The notes: a model not told the origin generated them from the letters alone. A DNA stretch of 64,000 bases from CBDIHP01 sp965279195 (GCA_965279195.1 CBDIHP010000025.1:59667-123666); one strand, 5' to 3'. Positions 47,160 to 56,287 are shown, counted from the first letter of the stretch. Numbers and translations are program-made.

Positions 47160-47264
47160 ACCTCCCTTGGGTGCGGACACGACGGCCGTGCGTGCAAGGC
47201 CGTCGTCGACCGATCCTCGCGACTTCGACCGCCCTACTCTCCAATCCGAGGACGCGGAACCACC

Positions 47265-47990
47265 ATGGCGGAGCCCAGCACCCGAGATGAGACCGATGTC
47301 TTCCTCCGGTGCCAGGAGGTCCTCGATTACCGATTCCAGGAAGTCAATCTGCTCCGCGCCGCCCTCACACACGCCTCGGGCGCCGATCACAGACTTTCAT
47401 CGAACGAACGGCTGGAATTCCTCGGAGATGCCATCCTCGGCGCCGTGATCTGTGAGCAGCTCTACCACCGCTTCCCCGACTACCTTGAAGGCGAATTGAC
47501 CCGGATCAAGTCCGTCGTCGTCTCGCGACGGGCCTGCGCGAAGGTCTCAGAGAAGCTCCATCTCGAAGCGTTCCTCTTCCTCGGGAAGGGCATGGGGAGT
47601 CAAGACCAGACCCCCACCTCGGTCCTGTCGGATGTCTTCGAGAGCCTCGTCGGGGCGATCTTCATCGACGGCGGGATCGACGCCGCGCGGAAATTCATCC
47701 TCGAGCATCTGGAGCCCGAGATCGATGAGGCGATCGAGGGTCAGATCGGCGGCAACTTCAAGAGTCACCTCCAGCAGGTCGCCCAGCGCCAGTTCGGCGA
47801 GACCCCGACCTACCTGCTGCTCGATGTGAAGGGCCCGGATCATTCCAAGTGCTTCAAGGTCGCGGCGCAGGTGGGCGTGCAGCAGTTCCCCGCGGCCTGG
47901 GGTCGGAACAAGAAGGACGCCGAGCAGCGGGCCGCCCTGAACGCGGTCCGACACCTCGAAGGGCAGCCGATCCCCTACGTGACCGACTGA
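47265..47990 (+). CDS. rnc: Ribonuclease III
   Basis: A 241-aa RNase III. The catalytic signature NERLEFLGDAILG lies at 47-59, the second acidic helix (SVLSDVFESLVGAIFIDGG) near 122-140, and a C-terminal double-stranded-RNA-binding domain at ~165-232 (NFKSHLQQVAQRQFGETPTYLL to NKKDAEQRAALNAVRHL). It cleaves double-stranded RNA in rRNA and mRNA processing. With RNase R and the YhaM-like enzyme at 29-33 kb, three RNases sit within 19 kb, although not in one operon. Confidence 0.95.
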   Translation: MAEPSTRDETDVFLRCQEVLDYRFQEVNLLRAALTHASGADHRLSSNERLEFLGDAILGAVICEQLYHRFPDYLEGELTRIKSVVVSRRACAKVSEKLHLEAFLFLGKGMGSQDQTPTSVLSDVFESLVGAIFIDGGIDAARKFILEHLEPEIDEAIEGQIGGNFKSHLQQVAQRQFGETPTYLLLDVKGPDHSKCFKVAAQVGVQQFPAAWGRNKKDAEQRAALNAVRHLEGQPIPYVTD

Positions 47991-48096
47991 GAGGGTTGCG
48001 GGTGGCCCCGAACTCGCGTATCTTCTCCCGTTGACGGCGACGCATCTCCGATTCGCCCGGACGCGCATTTCACCTCGTTTCCCCATCGAGGCTCAC

Positions 48097-49375
48097 GTGA
48101 CAGGCTCGCTCGTGGCCGACCTCGGCATCGGACCCGAGACCTGGTTGTTCGTCACCCTCCTCCTGATCCTCACCCTTTTTTTCAAATTTAGCCGATTCTG
48201 GAGCATCCGGAATCTCGACCTCTTGCTCCTCTTCGCGCTCGCGCCGGGGATGATGCAACTGGTGGGGACCCGATCCGCGCCGGAGTGGTACGCATACGTC
48301 TCCCCTCTTCCTGGGATCGTTGTTGTGGCTCGCCCGCTGTCTGCTCGACCTGGGTTTGAGTCGACGGCCGATCCTCGAACCGAACCTCAACGCCTCAGGC
48401 CTTGCCTGCCTCGCGGTGGGAGTGCTCGGCTTGTTGGTCACCGAGACCATCAGCCTGCCGATCGACCCGGCAAACCGAAATCCTGCGGATTCAAAATCGG
48501 GTCAGAGCGCGAAGGTGGAGCCCGAACTCCAGTCCGAGGTCACGGCGACTGTCAGTGAACTGATCAAGAACTCCCCCCTGCCCGAGACGTTGCGGAAAAC
48601 GTCCAGCCAGGTCGTCCTCCGCCGGATCATCTCCAGCATCTCGCACCTCGCGCTCACGATCGCCCTCATTGCCGTCGGGTGGCGACACTTCGAACGTCCG
48701 ATCTCGGGCCTCGCCGCCGCGACCGGCTACCTCCTGCTGCCCTACACGAGATTCCGCCTGGATGACGCCGGGCAAGTGCTGCCGGCTGCATTAATCACGC
48801 TCGCGTTGCTCGCCCATCGACGCCCGATGCTCTCCGGTTTGCTGATCGGATTCGCTGCGGGCTGGATGCCTGCGTGCGTAGGGCTGATCCCGCTCTGGTG
48901 CAGCTTTTATCGGGGTAAGGGGGTCTGGCGATTTGCCGTCGGTGGATTCGGGATCCTGGCGATCTGCGCCCTGGTCGGCGTCGGATTCCCGAATCTGGCG
49001 GTATGGGGACGTGGGCTGGGAACTCGGAGTCTCCTCGACGCGGGACTCATGCCCCAGGCCGAGGCGCCCGCCTGGAGTTTCTGGTCGGGAATCGATTCCA
49101 GTTACCGACTCCCCGTGCTGGTGGCCTATTTGTTGCTCGTCGGTTTCGTCACGATCTGGCCGCTGCAGAAAAATCTCGGCGAACTGATCGCACTCTCAGC
49201 CGCGCTCCTGATCGCCAGCCAGTTCTGGTACCTCGAAGGCGGCGGGACGATGGTCCTCCTGTATTCCCCCATGCTCCTGCTCATGATGTTCCGGCCGAAC
49301 CTGATCACGCGTCGCGCCTTCCCGCGGAGTCGTCGACCTCGGTCGGCACAACGGACGGTCGCCAGCACGCTCTGA
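48097..49375 (+). pseudogene. Polytopic membrane protein gene with a +1 frameshift
   Basis: Two overlapping frames read as one protein. The first gives VTGSLVADLGIGPETWLFVT to EWYAYVS. The second continues LFLGSLLWLARCLLDLGLSRRP to the stop at 49375. Removing one C from the CCCC run at 48302-48305 fuses them into ~425 aa with about ten membrane helices. Both halves keep clean membrane-protein composition, so the break is recent or a sequencing error. GTG 48097 has GAGG five bases ahead. I recognise no characterised family, only a planctomycete-style membrane protein. Confidence 0.7.
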
Positions 49376-49419
49376 TCGAGGATTTTCGGCGTCTCGATGA
49401 CACTAGACGGATCGAATCC

Positions 49420-50169
49420 ATGCTACTCACCTACGAGATGATCGCCAAACGGATCGACCACTCCCTCCTGGCGCCGCAGATGACGGAGACCGAACTCGAA
49501 GAGGGCTGCCGACTCGCAGCGAAGTACATGGTGGCGAGCGTCTGCATAAAGCCCTATGCGGTGAAGTACGCGGTGGGCATCCTGAAAGGGACCGGCGTCG
49601 CGGTCGGCACGACGATCGGCTTCCCTCACGGCGGACATCTGACGTCGGTCAAGGTGTTCGAGTCGGAGCGGGCGATCGAGGACGGGGCGACCGAGCTGGA
49701 CATGGTCATCAACATCGGCCAGGCCCGTTCGGGCCAGTGGTCGGCCGTCCGCGACGACATCGCGGCCGTCACCGAAGTTGCTCACAAGGCAGGGGCCCTG
49801 GTGAAAGTGATCTTCGAGAACTGCTATCTCGACGACGACCAGAAGGCGCACCTCTGCGTCATCTGCGGCGAGGTGAACGCGAACTACGTCAAGACCTCGA
49901 CCGGCTACGGCACCGGAGGCGCAACCCACGCCGACCTCGCCCTGATGCGGAAGGTCTCGCCGCCCCACGTGAAGGTCAAGGCGGCCGGCGGGGTCCGCGA
50001 CCTCGATCAGGCCATCGCCGTCATGCAACTCGGCTGCGACCGCATCGGCGCGAGCCGGACGGCCGAGATCCTCGAGGAACTCAACATCCGCCTGGCGAGC
50101 GGACCGATCGAGCTGGGCGACCCGAAAACGTTCCACGTGGAACAATCGACGGGCAAGGGGGGCTACTGA
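49420..50169 (+). CDS. deoC: Deoxyribose-phosphate aldolase
   Basis: A 249-aa class I aldolase that splits 2-deoxyribose-5-phosphate to acetaldehyde and glyceraldehyde-3-phosphate in deoxynucleoside breakdown. The Schiff-base lysine is Lys158 in YVKTSTGYGTGG, with helper residues Asp94 (ELDMVIN) and Lys187 (VKVKAAGG). The C-terminal tail (GDPKTFHVEQSTGKGGY) contains the in-frame parS-type site at 50129-50144. rpiA lies convergent just beyond, so two pentose-phosphate enzymes face each other across a parS palindrome. Confidence 0.95.
   Translation: MLLTYEMIAKRIDHSLLAPQMTETELEEGCRLAAKYMVASVCIKPYAVKYAVGILKGTGVAVGTTIGFPHGGHLTSVKVFESERAIEDGATELDMVINIGQARSGQWSAVRDDIAAVTEVAHKAGALVKVIFENCYLDDDQKAHLCVICGEVNANYVKTSTGYGTGGATHADLALMRKVSPPHVKVKAAGGVRDLDQAIAVMQLGCDRIGASRTAEILEELNIRLASGPIELGDPKTFHVEQSTGKGGY
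50129..50144. promoter_or_regulatory. parS-type site in the 3' end of deoC
   Basis: CGTTCCACGTGGAACA has one mismatch (first base) to TGTTNCACGTGNAACA. It encodes TFHVEQ in the DeoC tail. Confidence 0.7.
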
Positions 50170-50180
50170 GCCCCGGCCGT

Positions 50181-50210
50181 CGTCGGATGTTTCACGTGAA
50201 ACATCCGACG
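50181..50210. promoter_or_regulatory. parS site within a perfect 30-bp palindrome
   Basis: TGTTTCACGTGAAACA (50188-50203) is the canonical parS. It is flanked by cgtcgga/tccgacg, making a perfect 30-bp palindrome between the deoC stop and the convergent rpiA stop. It could double as a bidirectional terminator. Confidence 0.9.
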
Positions 50211-50218
50211 ACTCGGCA

Positions 50219-50911
50219 TCACTTCCGGACGTCGACGACCTCGACCGATCCGGAGTGCCCCACGATCAGTGTGTCGCAGAAGCCGAGGAATAGGCCGGTC
50301 TCGAAGACCCCTGTGATCGACTGGAGCTTCGCGTCGAGCGAGACAGCGTCGGGGATCGGGCCGAACTGACAGTCCAGGATCCGATTGCCGCCGTCCGTGA
50401 TGAACGGGCTGCCGTCGGGGTTGCGACGCAGGAGAGGCGAGCAGCCGAGGGCAGCGACACGGACTGCGGTGTGTTCGAGCCCGAACGCGCTCACCTCGAC
50501 CGGGACCGGGCAGTGATCGCCGAGCATCTTCACGAGCTTGTTGTCGCCGACGATGAAGACGCGACGCTTCGCCGCAGCGGCGACGAGTTTCTCACGGAGC
50601 AATGCGCCCCCCAGCCCCTTGATCATGTTGTAGGCCGGATCAACTTCATCGGCCCCGTCGATGTTGACGTCAAGGTGTTCGCGTTCGTCGAGCTCGATCA
50701 GCGGGATACCGAAGGACTCGGCCAGCTTCGCGGTATTCAGGCTGGTCGGCGCGCCGACGATCTTCAAGCCGTGATCCCGGACACGCTCGCCGAGGAGCTG
50801 GATCAGGAGGGTGGCGGTCGAACCCGAGCCAAGGCCGACCGCCATTCCGTCGTGCACGAGGTCCGAGGCCGCCTGGGCCGCCTTCAGCTTCAATTCGTCG
50901 GTCGACGGCAT
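50219..50911 (-). CDS. rpiA: Ribose-5-phosphate isomerase A
   Basis: A 230-aa RpiA. Family motifs are visible: VGLGSGSTATLLI (phosphate loop), VNIDGADEVDPAYNMIKG and GALLREKLVAAAA. The usual KGGGGA reads KGLGGA here, a small change beside the active site. It interconverts ribose-5-P and ribulose-5-P in the pentose phosphate pathway. ATG 50911 has GAGGGA about six bases ahead and is preferred to 50935. Confidence 0.93.
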   Translation of the reverse strand: MPSTDELKLKAAQAASDLVHDGMAVGLGSGSTATLLIQLLGERVRDHGLKIVGAPTSLNTAKLAESFGIPLIELDEREHLDVNIDGADEVDPAYNMIKGLGGALLREKLVAAAAKRRVFIVGDNKLVKMLGDHCPVPVEVSAFGLEHTAVRVAALGCSPLLRRNPDGSPFITDGGNRILDCQFGPIPDAVSLDAKLQSITGVFETGLFLGFCDTLIVGHSGSVEVVDVRK

Positions 50912-50979
50912 CGGCGTTCCCTCGGGAGGGTGCATGGCGGGAACCGGGATCAGGTGGGAAGGCAGTGGGAAGGGCTAAA

Positions 50980-51053
50980 TCGGGGCGACCAGATTCGAAC
51001 TGGCGACCTCCTGCTCCCAAGGCAGGCGCGCTACCAGGCTGCGCTACGCCCCG
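50980..51053 (-). tRNA. tRNA-Pro (TGG anticodon)
   Basis: The minus strand folds as a cloverleaf: acceptor CGGGGCG/CGCCCCG, anticodon stem CCTGC/GCAGG with loop CTTGGGA, and T-loop TTCGAAT. Discriminator base A is present and CCA is not encoded. Confidence 0.95.
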
Positions 51054-51182
51054 TCGATTCGCTCGATCATCCTAAAGGGTGCCGTGCGGAAGGGTCAAGG
51101 ACCATCAATCTCTCCGAGACCCGATCCCGGCCGGATCAGCCAGACGGCGGGGGGCGGCGATGCGTCCGCCCCCCTGCCCGGC

Positions 51183-52073
51183 TCAGACCTCGATCAGCCC
51201 GAGGATCCGCTCGAACTCGTCGCGCGAGTTGTAGTCGATCACGATCTGCCCGCGCTCCTTGGGCTTCTCGCGGATCAGGACCTGCAACCCGCCGAGACGC
51301 TCTCGGAACCTCTGTTCCGTCTCGACGATGTGGGGGGCCCGCTCCTTCGCCAACACGTGGGCCGGATCCTTGCGGACTTTCGGCTTTGCGATGCTCGGGT
51401 CGCCCGAGGAAACCAGCGCCTCGGTCTGGCGGACGTTAAGCCCCTCGGTGATCACGAGCGCCAGGGCCGCCGACTGCGTGTCGGCGTCGGCAAGGCCAAG
51501 AAGGGCCCGGGCGTGCCCCTGGGTGATCTGCTTGTTGAGGACAGCCTGCTGGACGTCCTGCGGGAGTTCGAGGAGTCGGATCAGGTTGGAGATGGTCGAC
51601 CGGTCGAGCCCGAGTCGGCCGGCGAGTTCTTCCTGCGTGCCGCCGTAACGACCGAGGTAATCGCGGAAGGCGACGGCCTTGTCTATGGGGTTCAGGTCCT
51701 CGCGCTGGAGGTTCTCGACCATCGCGAGTTCGTGGACCCGCTGGTCGTCGAGTTCCATGACCCGGACGGGGATCTCGTGGAGATGGGCCTCGATGCTGGC
51801 GCGGAGTCGACGCTCGCCGGCGATGAGCTGGTAGCGCGAGCCGACGGCCCGGACCAGAACGGGCTGGAGCATCCCGTGCTGACGAATCGAGTCGGCGAGC
51901 GTCGCGATTTCGGCCTGATTGAAGGTACGTCGCGGCTGGAACGGGTTCGGGTCGATGAGGTCGACCGCGACGTGCGTCGACTCCGACGAGGCCTCCAGCG
52001 ATGTGGGTTCGGAGCCGCCCTCGTCCCTGCCGAGCAGGGAGTCGAGTCCGCGGCCGAGTCGTCGCTTATTCAC
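51183..52073 (-). CDS. parB: ParB chromosome partitioning protein
   Basis: A 296-aa ParB/Spo0J protein. It has an N-terminal KRRLGRGLDSLLG (ParA-contact type), then the CTPase/ParB-box domain with DPNPFQPRR and GERRLRA (86-92). A helix-turn-helix DNA-binding domain follows (~140-180, GTQEELAGRLGLDRSTISNLIRLLELP), then a C-terminal dimerisation segment. It loads on parS, spreads as a CTP clamp and works with ParA to segregate the chromosome. Five parS-type sites are found within 9 kb. The ATG lies inside the parA end (8-bp overlap). Confidence 0.95.
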   Translation of the reverse strand: MNKRRLGRGLDSLLGRDEGGSEPTSLEASSESTHVAVDLIDPNPFQPRRTFNQAEIATLADSIRQHGMLQPVLVRAVGSRYQLIAGERRLRASIEAHLHEIPVRVMELDDQRVHELAMVENLQREDLNPIDKAVAFRDYLGRYGGTQEELAGRLGLDRSTISNLIRLLELPQDVQQAVLNKQITQGHARALLGLADADTQSAALALVITEGLNVRQTEALVSSGDPSIAKPKVRKDPAHVLAKERAPHIVETEQRFRERLGGLQVLIREKPKERGQIVIDYNSRDEFERILGLIEV

Positions 52074-52812
52074 GGTCGATGACCTCCATCACAAGTTCCG
52101 TGTAGGCCCACGCGCCACGGGCCCTCGGTGAGTAGTCTAGGACACTCTGGCCGTGGCTGGGGGCTTCGCTGATATGGACGTCGCGTGGAATCGGCGTCGT
52201 GAAGACGGTTGAATCGAAATAGCCACGCACCTCGTTGGCGACCTCGTTCGCCAGTTCGAGGGATGGGTCGAACATGGTCAGGACGATCCCGCCGATTTCC
52301 AGCCGGTGGTTGTCCTTGGCCTTGGTTTGGCGGGCGAGGTCGATGATCTGCGACAGCCCCTCCATGGCGAAGTATTCGCACTGGATCGGGATATAGACTT
52401 CCGAAGACGACCCCAACGCCGCGCGAGTGAGCTGACCGAGCGACGGGGGGCAATCGAAGAAGACGTAGTCGAACGTGCTCAGTTCATTCGAGAGCTGCTG
52501 CCGGAGCGCGGAGGCACGTTGTCGGTTCGAGGCCGACAGGGCGTCCGCATCCGCGAGGCTCTGCGAGCCGGGGAGCACGAACAGCCGGGGCTGCGAGGTC
52601 TTCTCGACGGCCTCGGCCAGCGGCTTGCCGGCGAGCAGCGGGTGCCTCTGCGCGGGTTCGACACCCAGGCCGCTTGTCGCGTTACACTGGGGGTCGATGT
52701 CGATGACGAGCGCGGTCTTGCCGGCCTTGGCCAGGCCCGCCGCGACGTTGATCGCGGTGGTCGTCTTGCCGACGCCCCCCTTTTGATTGGCCACGCTGAT
52801 GATCTTGGCCAC
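52066..52812 (-). CDS. parA: ParA chromosome partitioning ATPase
   Basis: A 248-aa Soj/ParA ATPase. The deviant Walker A motif KGGVGKTT lies at 11-18, followed by VIDIDPQCNATSGLG (Walker A-prime) and DYVFFDCPPSLGQLT (Walker B). It binds DNA non-specifically in the ATP form and drives ParB-parS movement. GTG 52812 starts the typical (V/M)AKIISVANQKGG N-terminus and has GGAGG 11 bases upstream. The longer GTG 52836 lacks a ribosome binding site. It is the first gene of the overlapping parA-parB operon. Confidence 0.95.
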   Translation of the reverse strand: MAKIISVANQKGGVGKTTTAINVAAGLAKAGKTALVIDIDPQCNATSGLGVEPAQRHPLLAGKPLAEAVEKTSQPRLFVLPGSQSLADADALSASNRQRASALRQQLSNELSTFDYVFFDCPPSLGQLTRAALGSSSEVYIPIQCEYFAMEGLSQIIDLARQTKAKDNHRLEIGGIVLTMFDPSLELANEVANEVRGYFDSTVFTTPIPRDVHISEAPSHGQSVLDYSPRARGAWAYTELVMEVIDRE

Positions 52813-53024
52813 GGCCCTTGAATCCTCCGTTCCCACGGGAGGAGCGTTCCCGCGGTCCGGTTCCGCGGGTCGACATCGGGCAGGGGACGTGTTGTGGCGG
52901 CGCGAAGGAGCGATCTCAAGGGCGTCCTTGCCCAGATCCTGGTCGTCGATCTCCCTCCCGGCGGCCAGGTCGCGGGATCGTACATGCCGGGGTCGAGTGC
53001 GTCTAGGTCAGGATCCCACGGAGG

Positions 53025-54374
53025 TCAGACCTTCACGCCCAGCCGCCTGGCCTCATCTTCGAGAGTGTCGCTGTACTCGAGCGGATACTGAGGCTCGGCG
53101 TCGAGGGCCTTCAGTGAGTCGGGCAGGGCATCGAGCTGTGATCGGCAATGGGCTCGGATACTCTCGAGGCTCGGTAGTTCGGCGCAGATCTCGCCGCCCT
53201 GGATGTAGGGCCGGAGCAACGGCTCGCCTTCCGACACTTCGTCGGCCTTGGTGACGAAATCCAGGGCGAAACGCCCGTCCGGCCTACGGCGCCGGTAGAC
53301 CTGCTTGGCCAGGGGGTAGGTCTTCTTCCCGGAGCTGAGCTTCACCCTCCCCTCGCCCGCCAGTTCCACGAGCTTGTAGACGATCGAGAGTGCCGGGGCG
53401 TCCCGGCTCGTGATAAGCTCGGTGCCGATCCCGAAGGCATCGTAGGGAGCCCCGGCCGCGATCAGGTCGCGGATCTTGAACTCGTCGAGGTCGCCGCTGC
53501 CGAGGATCCTGGTCGCGGGCCGCCCCGCCTCATCGAGGATGCGGCGCGTCTGTTTCGCCGACTCGGCCAGGTCGCCCGAGTCGATTCGGACCATGGCGAC
53601 GGGAGGCTCGATCTCGGCCGCGTGGCGGACTCCGGTCGGCGTGTCGTAGGTATCCACGAGCAAGGTCGGCGACGGGTAGTCGGCTGCGAACGCGCGGAAT
53701 GCCTCGGGCTCATCGCCGAACGCCTGGACCCATGCGTGGGCCATCGTGCCAACGCAGGGGATTCCGAACCGGATGGCCGAGTCGACGTGACTGGTGCCGG
53801 CGAAGCCCGCGATGTAGGAGGCTCGCGCCGCCATGTAGGCGGCGTGTGGGCCGTGGCCGCGACGGGCCCCGAACTCGTAGAGCGTCCGCCCGCCCGCCTC
53901 CTGCACCATCCTAGCCGCCTTGGTGGCGACCAGGGATGGATAGCCGATCGCGGACAGCAGGTAGGTTTCGACGAGCTGGGCCTCGGCGAGCGGACCCGAG
54001 ACACGGACCAGGGGTTCGGCGGGGAAGACGACCGAGCCCTCACGGATCGACCAGATGTCGCCCGAGAACCGGAACTCGGCCAGCGAGTCGAACCAGTCGG
54101 GGGCCACGTTGGCGAAGATCGGCCACCGGCGGATGACCTCGATCTGATCCCGCGAGAATCGCAGCTTGGGAATGTCAAGCAGGGCCTGTTCCAGGCCGGC
54201 GAGCACGAGGTAGGCTCGTCCGGGTGGGAGTCGGCGGACGAACAGCTCGAACGTCGCCGGGGTTCGGTCGATGCCGGCCGCGGCGTACCCCGCCATCATC
54301 GTGAGCTGGTAGAGGTCAGTCGCCGGGCCGAGGTGTTCGGGATCGGGCCACAGGCGGGTCGGGGACGCGGACAT
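53025..54374 (-). CDS. pncB: Nicotinate phosphoribosyltransferase
   Basis: A 449-aa NAPRTase: N-terminal TDLYQLTMMAGY, the central YEFGARRGHGPHAAYMAARASYIAGFAGTSHV with the catalytic-loop His, AMVRIDSGDLAESAK, the phosphate-binding ILGSGDLDEFKI and GIGTELITS. It converts nicotinate and PRPP to nicotinate mononucleotide in NAD salvage. ATG 54374 (CGGAG nine bases ahead) is preferred to TTG 54398, which overlaps the upstream gene end. It lies 20 bp after the GT39-like gene. A nucleotidyltransferase of possible NAD function is at 21327-22367. Confidence 0.93.
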   Translation of the reverse strand: MSASPTRLWPDPEHLGPATDLYQLTMMAGYAAAGIDRTPATFELFVRRLPPGRAYLVLAGLEQALLDIPKLRFSRDQIEVIRRWPIFANVAPDWFDSLAEFRFSGDIWSIREGSVVFPAEPLVRVSGPLAEAQLVETYLLSAIGYPSLVATKAARMVQEAGGRTLYEFGARRGHGPHAAYMAARASYIAGFAGTSHVDSAIRFGIPCVGTMAHAWVQAFGDEPEAFRAFAADYPSPTLLVDTYDTPTGVRHAAEIEPPVAMVRIDSGDLAESAKQTRRILDEAGRPATRILGSGDLDEFKIRDLIAAGAPYDAFGIGTELITSRDAPALSIVYKLVELAGEGRVKLSSGKKTYPLAKQVYRRRRPDGRFALDFVTKADEVSEGEPLLRPYIQGGEICAELPSLESIRAHCRSQLDALPDSLKALDAEPQYPLEYSDTLEDEARRLGVKV

Positions 54375-54394
54375 GGGGATCGACTCCGATCGGC

Positions 54395-56056
54395 TCAACG
54401 CGCCCGGAGGAGCAGGAGAGGGTAGTTCTTCCAGGGGACGTCGGTATCTCGGTCGTCCGGATCGAGATCCAAGCGGACGGGGATCGGCGGGTCGGTCGGT
54501 GCCGACTCCAGTACGTCCCAGCCCTTCACGATCTCCTCGACACCCTGGCCGCCGTGAAGGCTCGATCCGATGACGACGGTGTCCAGGATCGCAAGCTGCC
54601 CCGGTACCTTCGCACCCGAGCGGAAGAAATTCTCGTCCGCCAGCCGGCGGACCGGGATCCTCCCCGCCAGGTAGAACGCAATCGCCGGCCTGCCGAGGAC
54701 GCTCACGCCCGCCGTGCCCTTCGGGATCTTCGACACGATCCGGCCCAGTGCCCGATTCAGGCCGTCGGACCTCGCGAGTAGTCCCGAACCAGGCGGACTG
54801 AGCGGGAGGACCAAGAGGATCGCCAGTGGGACTGCCACCTGCGCGACGACGATCAGATCATTTCGGTCGGGCTCGCTCGCGCGGACGACGATCGGGATCC
54901 TCGACGCGAGATCCGGGTTGGTAGCGACCCACGTCAGCAAGAGGTACGAGATCGCCTCGATCGGGAGCCAGAGGCGCGCGTACGGGTGGTATAGCGGCGT
55001 GATCGACACCGTCATCAGCCAGGCCCATGACAGCAGCCGGATCCCAGGTCGGCTGTCCACGAGAAACGACGGGCGGACTAGCAGCACCGCGAGTCCAACC
55101 CACGGCCGGTACAATGAACCCAGGATGACCCACGCTGTCGGTACCGCGAGAAGTGCGACTCGCCGCTCGGCGGCGATCCCAGCTCGATCCAGCCAGGTGA
55201 AACCGAAGCGGGCCAGGGGGCCTAGCGTGAGGAGGAGGACCGGCCCCGAGAGCGACATCGAGGCGTGGAACTGGATCCCGAGCGAATCCCACCAGAGCCC
55301 GAATCCACGGAAGTAGCTCCGCTGATGGGAGAGCAGGGCGGCATATCCTCCGTGATTCTGGACGTAGACCACCCAGGGCGCGACGATCATCAGGGAGATG
55401 AGGAAGGCGAGAGATCCCCAGAGTAGCCCCCGCTTCAGATAAGCGCCCCCCTGCCCGCCGATCGCCCCGGCGAGCATCGCGACGGCCACGACCGCCCCCG
55501 GGAGGAATCCGTTGTACTTTGTGTTCTGCGCCAGCCCGACTGCCATCCCGAGCCCGACTCCGCTCCAGGCATCTGGCCGACTCAAAAATCGCCCCCCAAC
55601 GCCAAGCACGAGGAGCCAGACCTGGAGGAACGTTGCGTCTGTGAGGCCGAGCCGAGAGAACGCGATCAGCGGGCCGCCCGCCGCGAACAGGACTGCGGCC
55701 AACGCCGGGGCGTGGCGGTGCTCCGGCATCAGCCTTCGGGTTAGCCAGGCGGACGCGGGGATCGTCAAGGTCCCGACGAGTTGCGAGACGAGGAGCACGG
55801 CCTGATCCGAGGGACCCAAGATCGAATACATCAGCCCGACGAGGATCGGGAAGATGGGTGGAGCATACGAGATGACACCGGGGTCGATGGCCCCAAGCCC
55901 GCCGCGCTGGAAAGGCCAGAGACCGGCCGCGGCGTAGACCCCCTCGTCGAAGTGGGAGAGCCCGAGCCCGCCAAGGGGCCAGAGGCGCAGGGTGAGTCCG
56001 AGAATCGTGGCGGCCGCGATGATCCAGGCGTCGTGTCTCGGGGCTTGGCTCGACAT
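54395..56056 (-). CDS. GT39/PMT-like polytopic glycosyltransferase family protein
   Basis: A 553-aa protein with about 11 membrane helices. It opens with an acidic first loop (LGLSHFDEGVYAAAGLWPF), where the DE pair is the usual catalytic feature of ArnT/PMT-type (GT39/GT83) enzymes that use lipid-linked sugars. Later GLTDATFLQVWLLVLG and NTKYNGFLPG are typical loops. The ~100-residue C-terminal part is soluble. The donor and acceptor are unknown. ATG 56056 is preferred to TTG 56062. Two parS-type sites lie in the upstream intergenic region. Confidence 0.82.
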   Translation of the reverse strand: MSSQAPRHDAWIIAAATILGLTLRLWPLGGLGLSHFDEGVYAAAGLWPFQRGGLGAIDPGVISYAPPIFPILVGLMYSILGPSDQAVLLVSQLVGTLTIPASAWLTRRLMPEHRHAPALAAVLFAAGGPLIAFSRLGLTDATFLQVWLLVLGVGGRFLSRPDAWSGVGLGMAVGLAQNTKYNGFLPGAVVAVAMLAGAIGGQGGAYLKRGLLWGSLAFLISLMIVAPWVVYVQNHGGYAALLSHQRSYFRGFGLWWDSLGIQFHASMSLSGPVLLLTLGPLARFGFTWLDRAGIAAERRVALLAVPTAWVILGSLYRPWVGLAVLLVRPSFLVDSRPGIRLLSWAWLMTVSITPLYHPYARLWLPIEAISYLLLTWVATNPDLASRIPIVVRASEPDRNDLIVVAQVAVPLAILLVLPLSPPGSGLLARSDGLNRALGRIVSKIPKGTAGVSVLGRPAIAFYLAGRIPVRRLADENFFRSGAKVPGQLAILDTVVIGSSLHGGQGVEEIVKGWDVLESAPTDPPIPVRLDLDPDDRDTDVPWKNYPLLLLRAR

Positions 56057-56115
56057 GCCCAAGGTTATCCCCCGAACGAAGCCGATCGGGCAAGGCCCCT
56101 GCCCGCCCTTGAAAG

Positions 56116-56131
56116 CGTTTCACGTGGAACA
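56116..56131. promoter_or_regulatory. parS-type site (intergenic)
   Basis: CGTTTCACGTGGAACA has one mismatch (first base) to TGTTNCACGTGNAACA. It lies 59 bp upstream of the GT39-like gene start. Confidence 0.75.
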
Positions 56132-56171
56132 TTTCGCTGACGCATAGCTGGGCATCGCCCTGGGATCCGGT

Positions 56172-56187
56172 TGTTTCACGTGAAACA
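56172..56187. promoter_or_regulatory. Canonical parS site (intergenic)
   Basis: TGTTTCACGTGAAACA is a perfect parS. It lies 40 bp from the previous site, in the divergent region before the histone-deacetylase-like gene. Confidence 0.92.
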
Positions 56188-56287
56188 TCTTGTGCCACCG
56201 AGGCGACCGGACCCGCGTTGATTGGGTTCGCTCGTCGGTTTAGTCTGAAGCCTCCACGATTGGCTTTGTTCCGGAGATTTTCCAGAG

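Noticed and set aside
48090..48099. CACGTG core upstream of the frameshifted membrane gene as a parS site
   Set aside because: Flanks (ggct...acag) do not match TGTTNCACGTGNAACA; likewise the CACGTG at 35528-35533 and ~51353.
48302..48305. Programmed +1 frameshift in the membrane gene
   Set aside because: No slippery heptamer, stimulatory hairpin or stop-codon context is visible; error or mutation is simpler.
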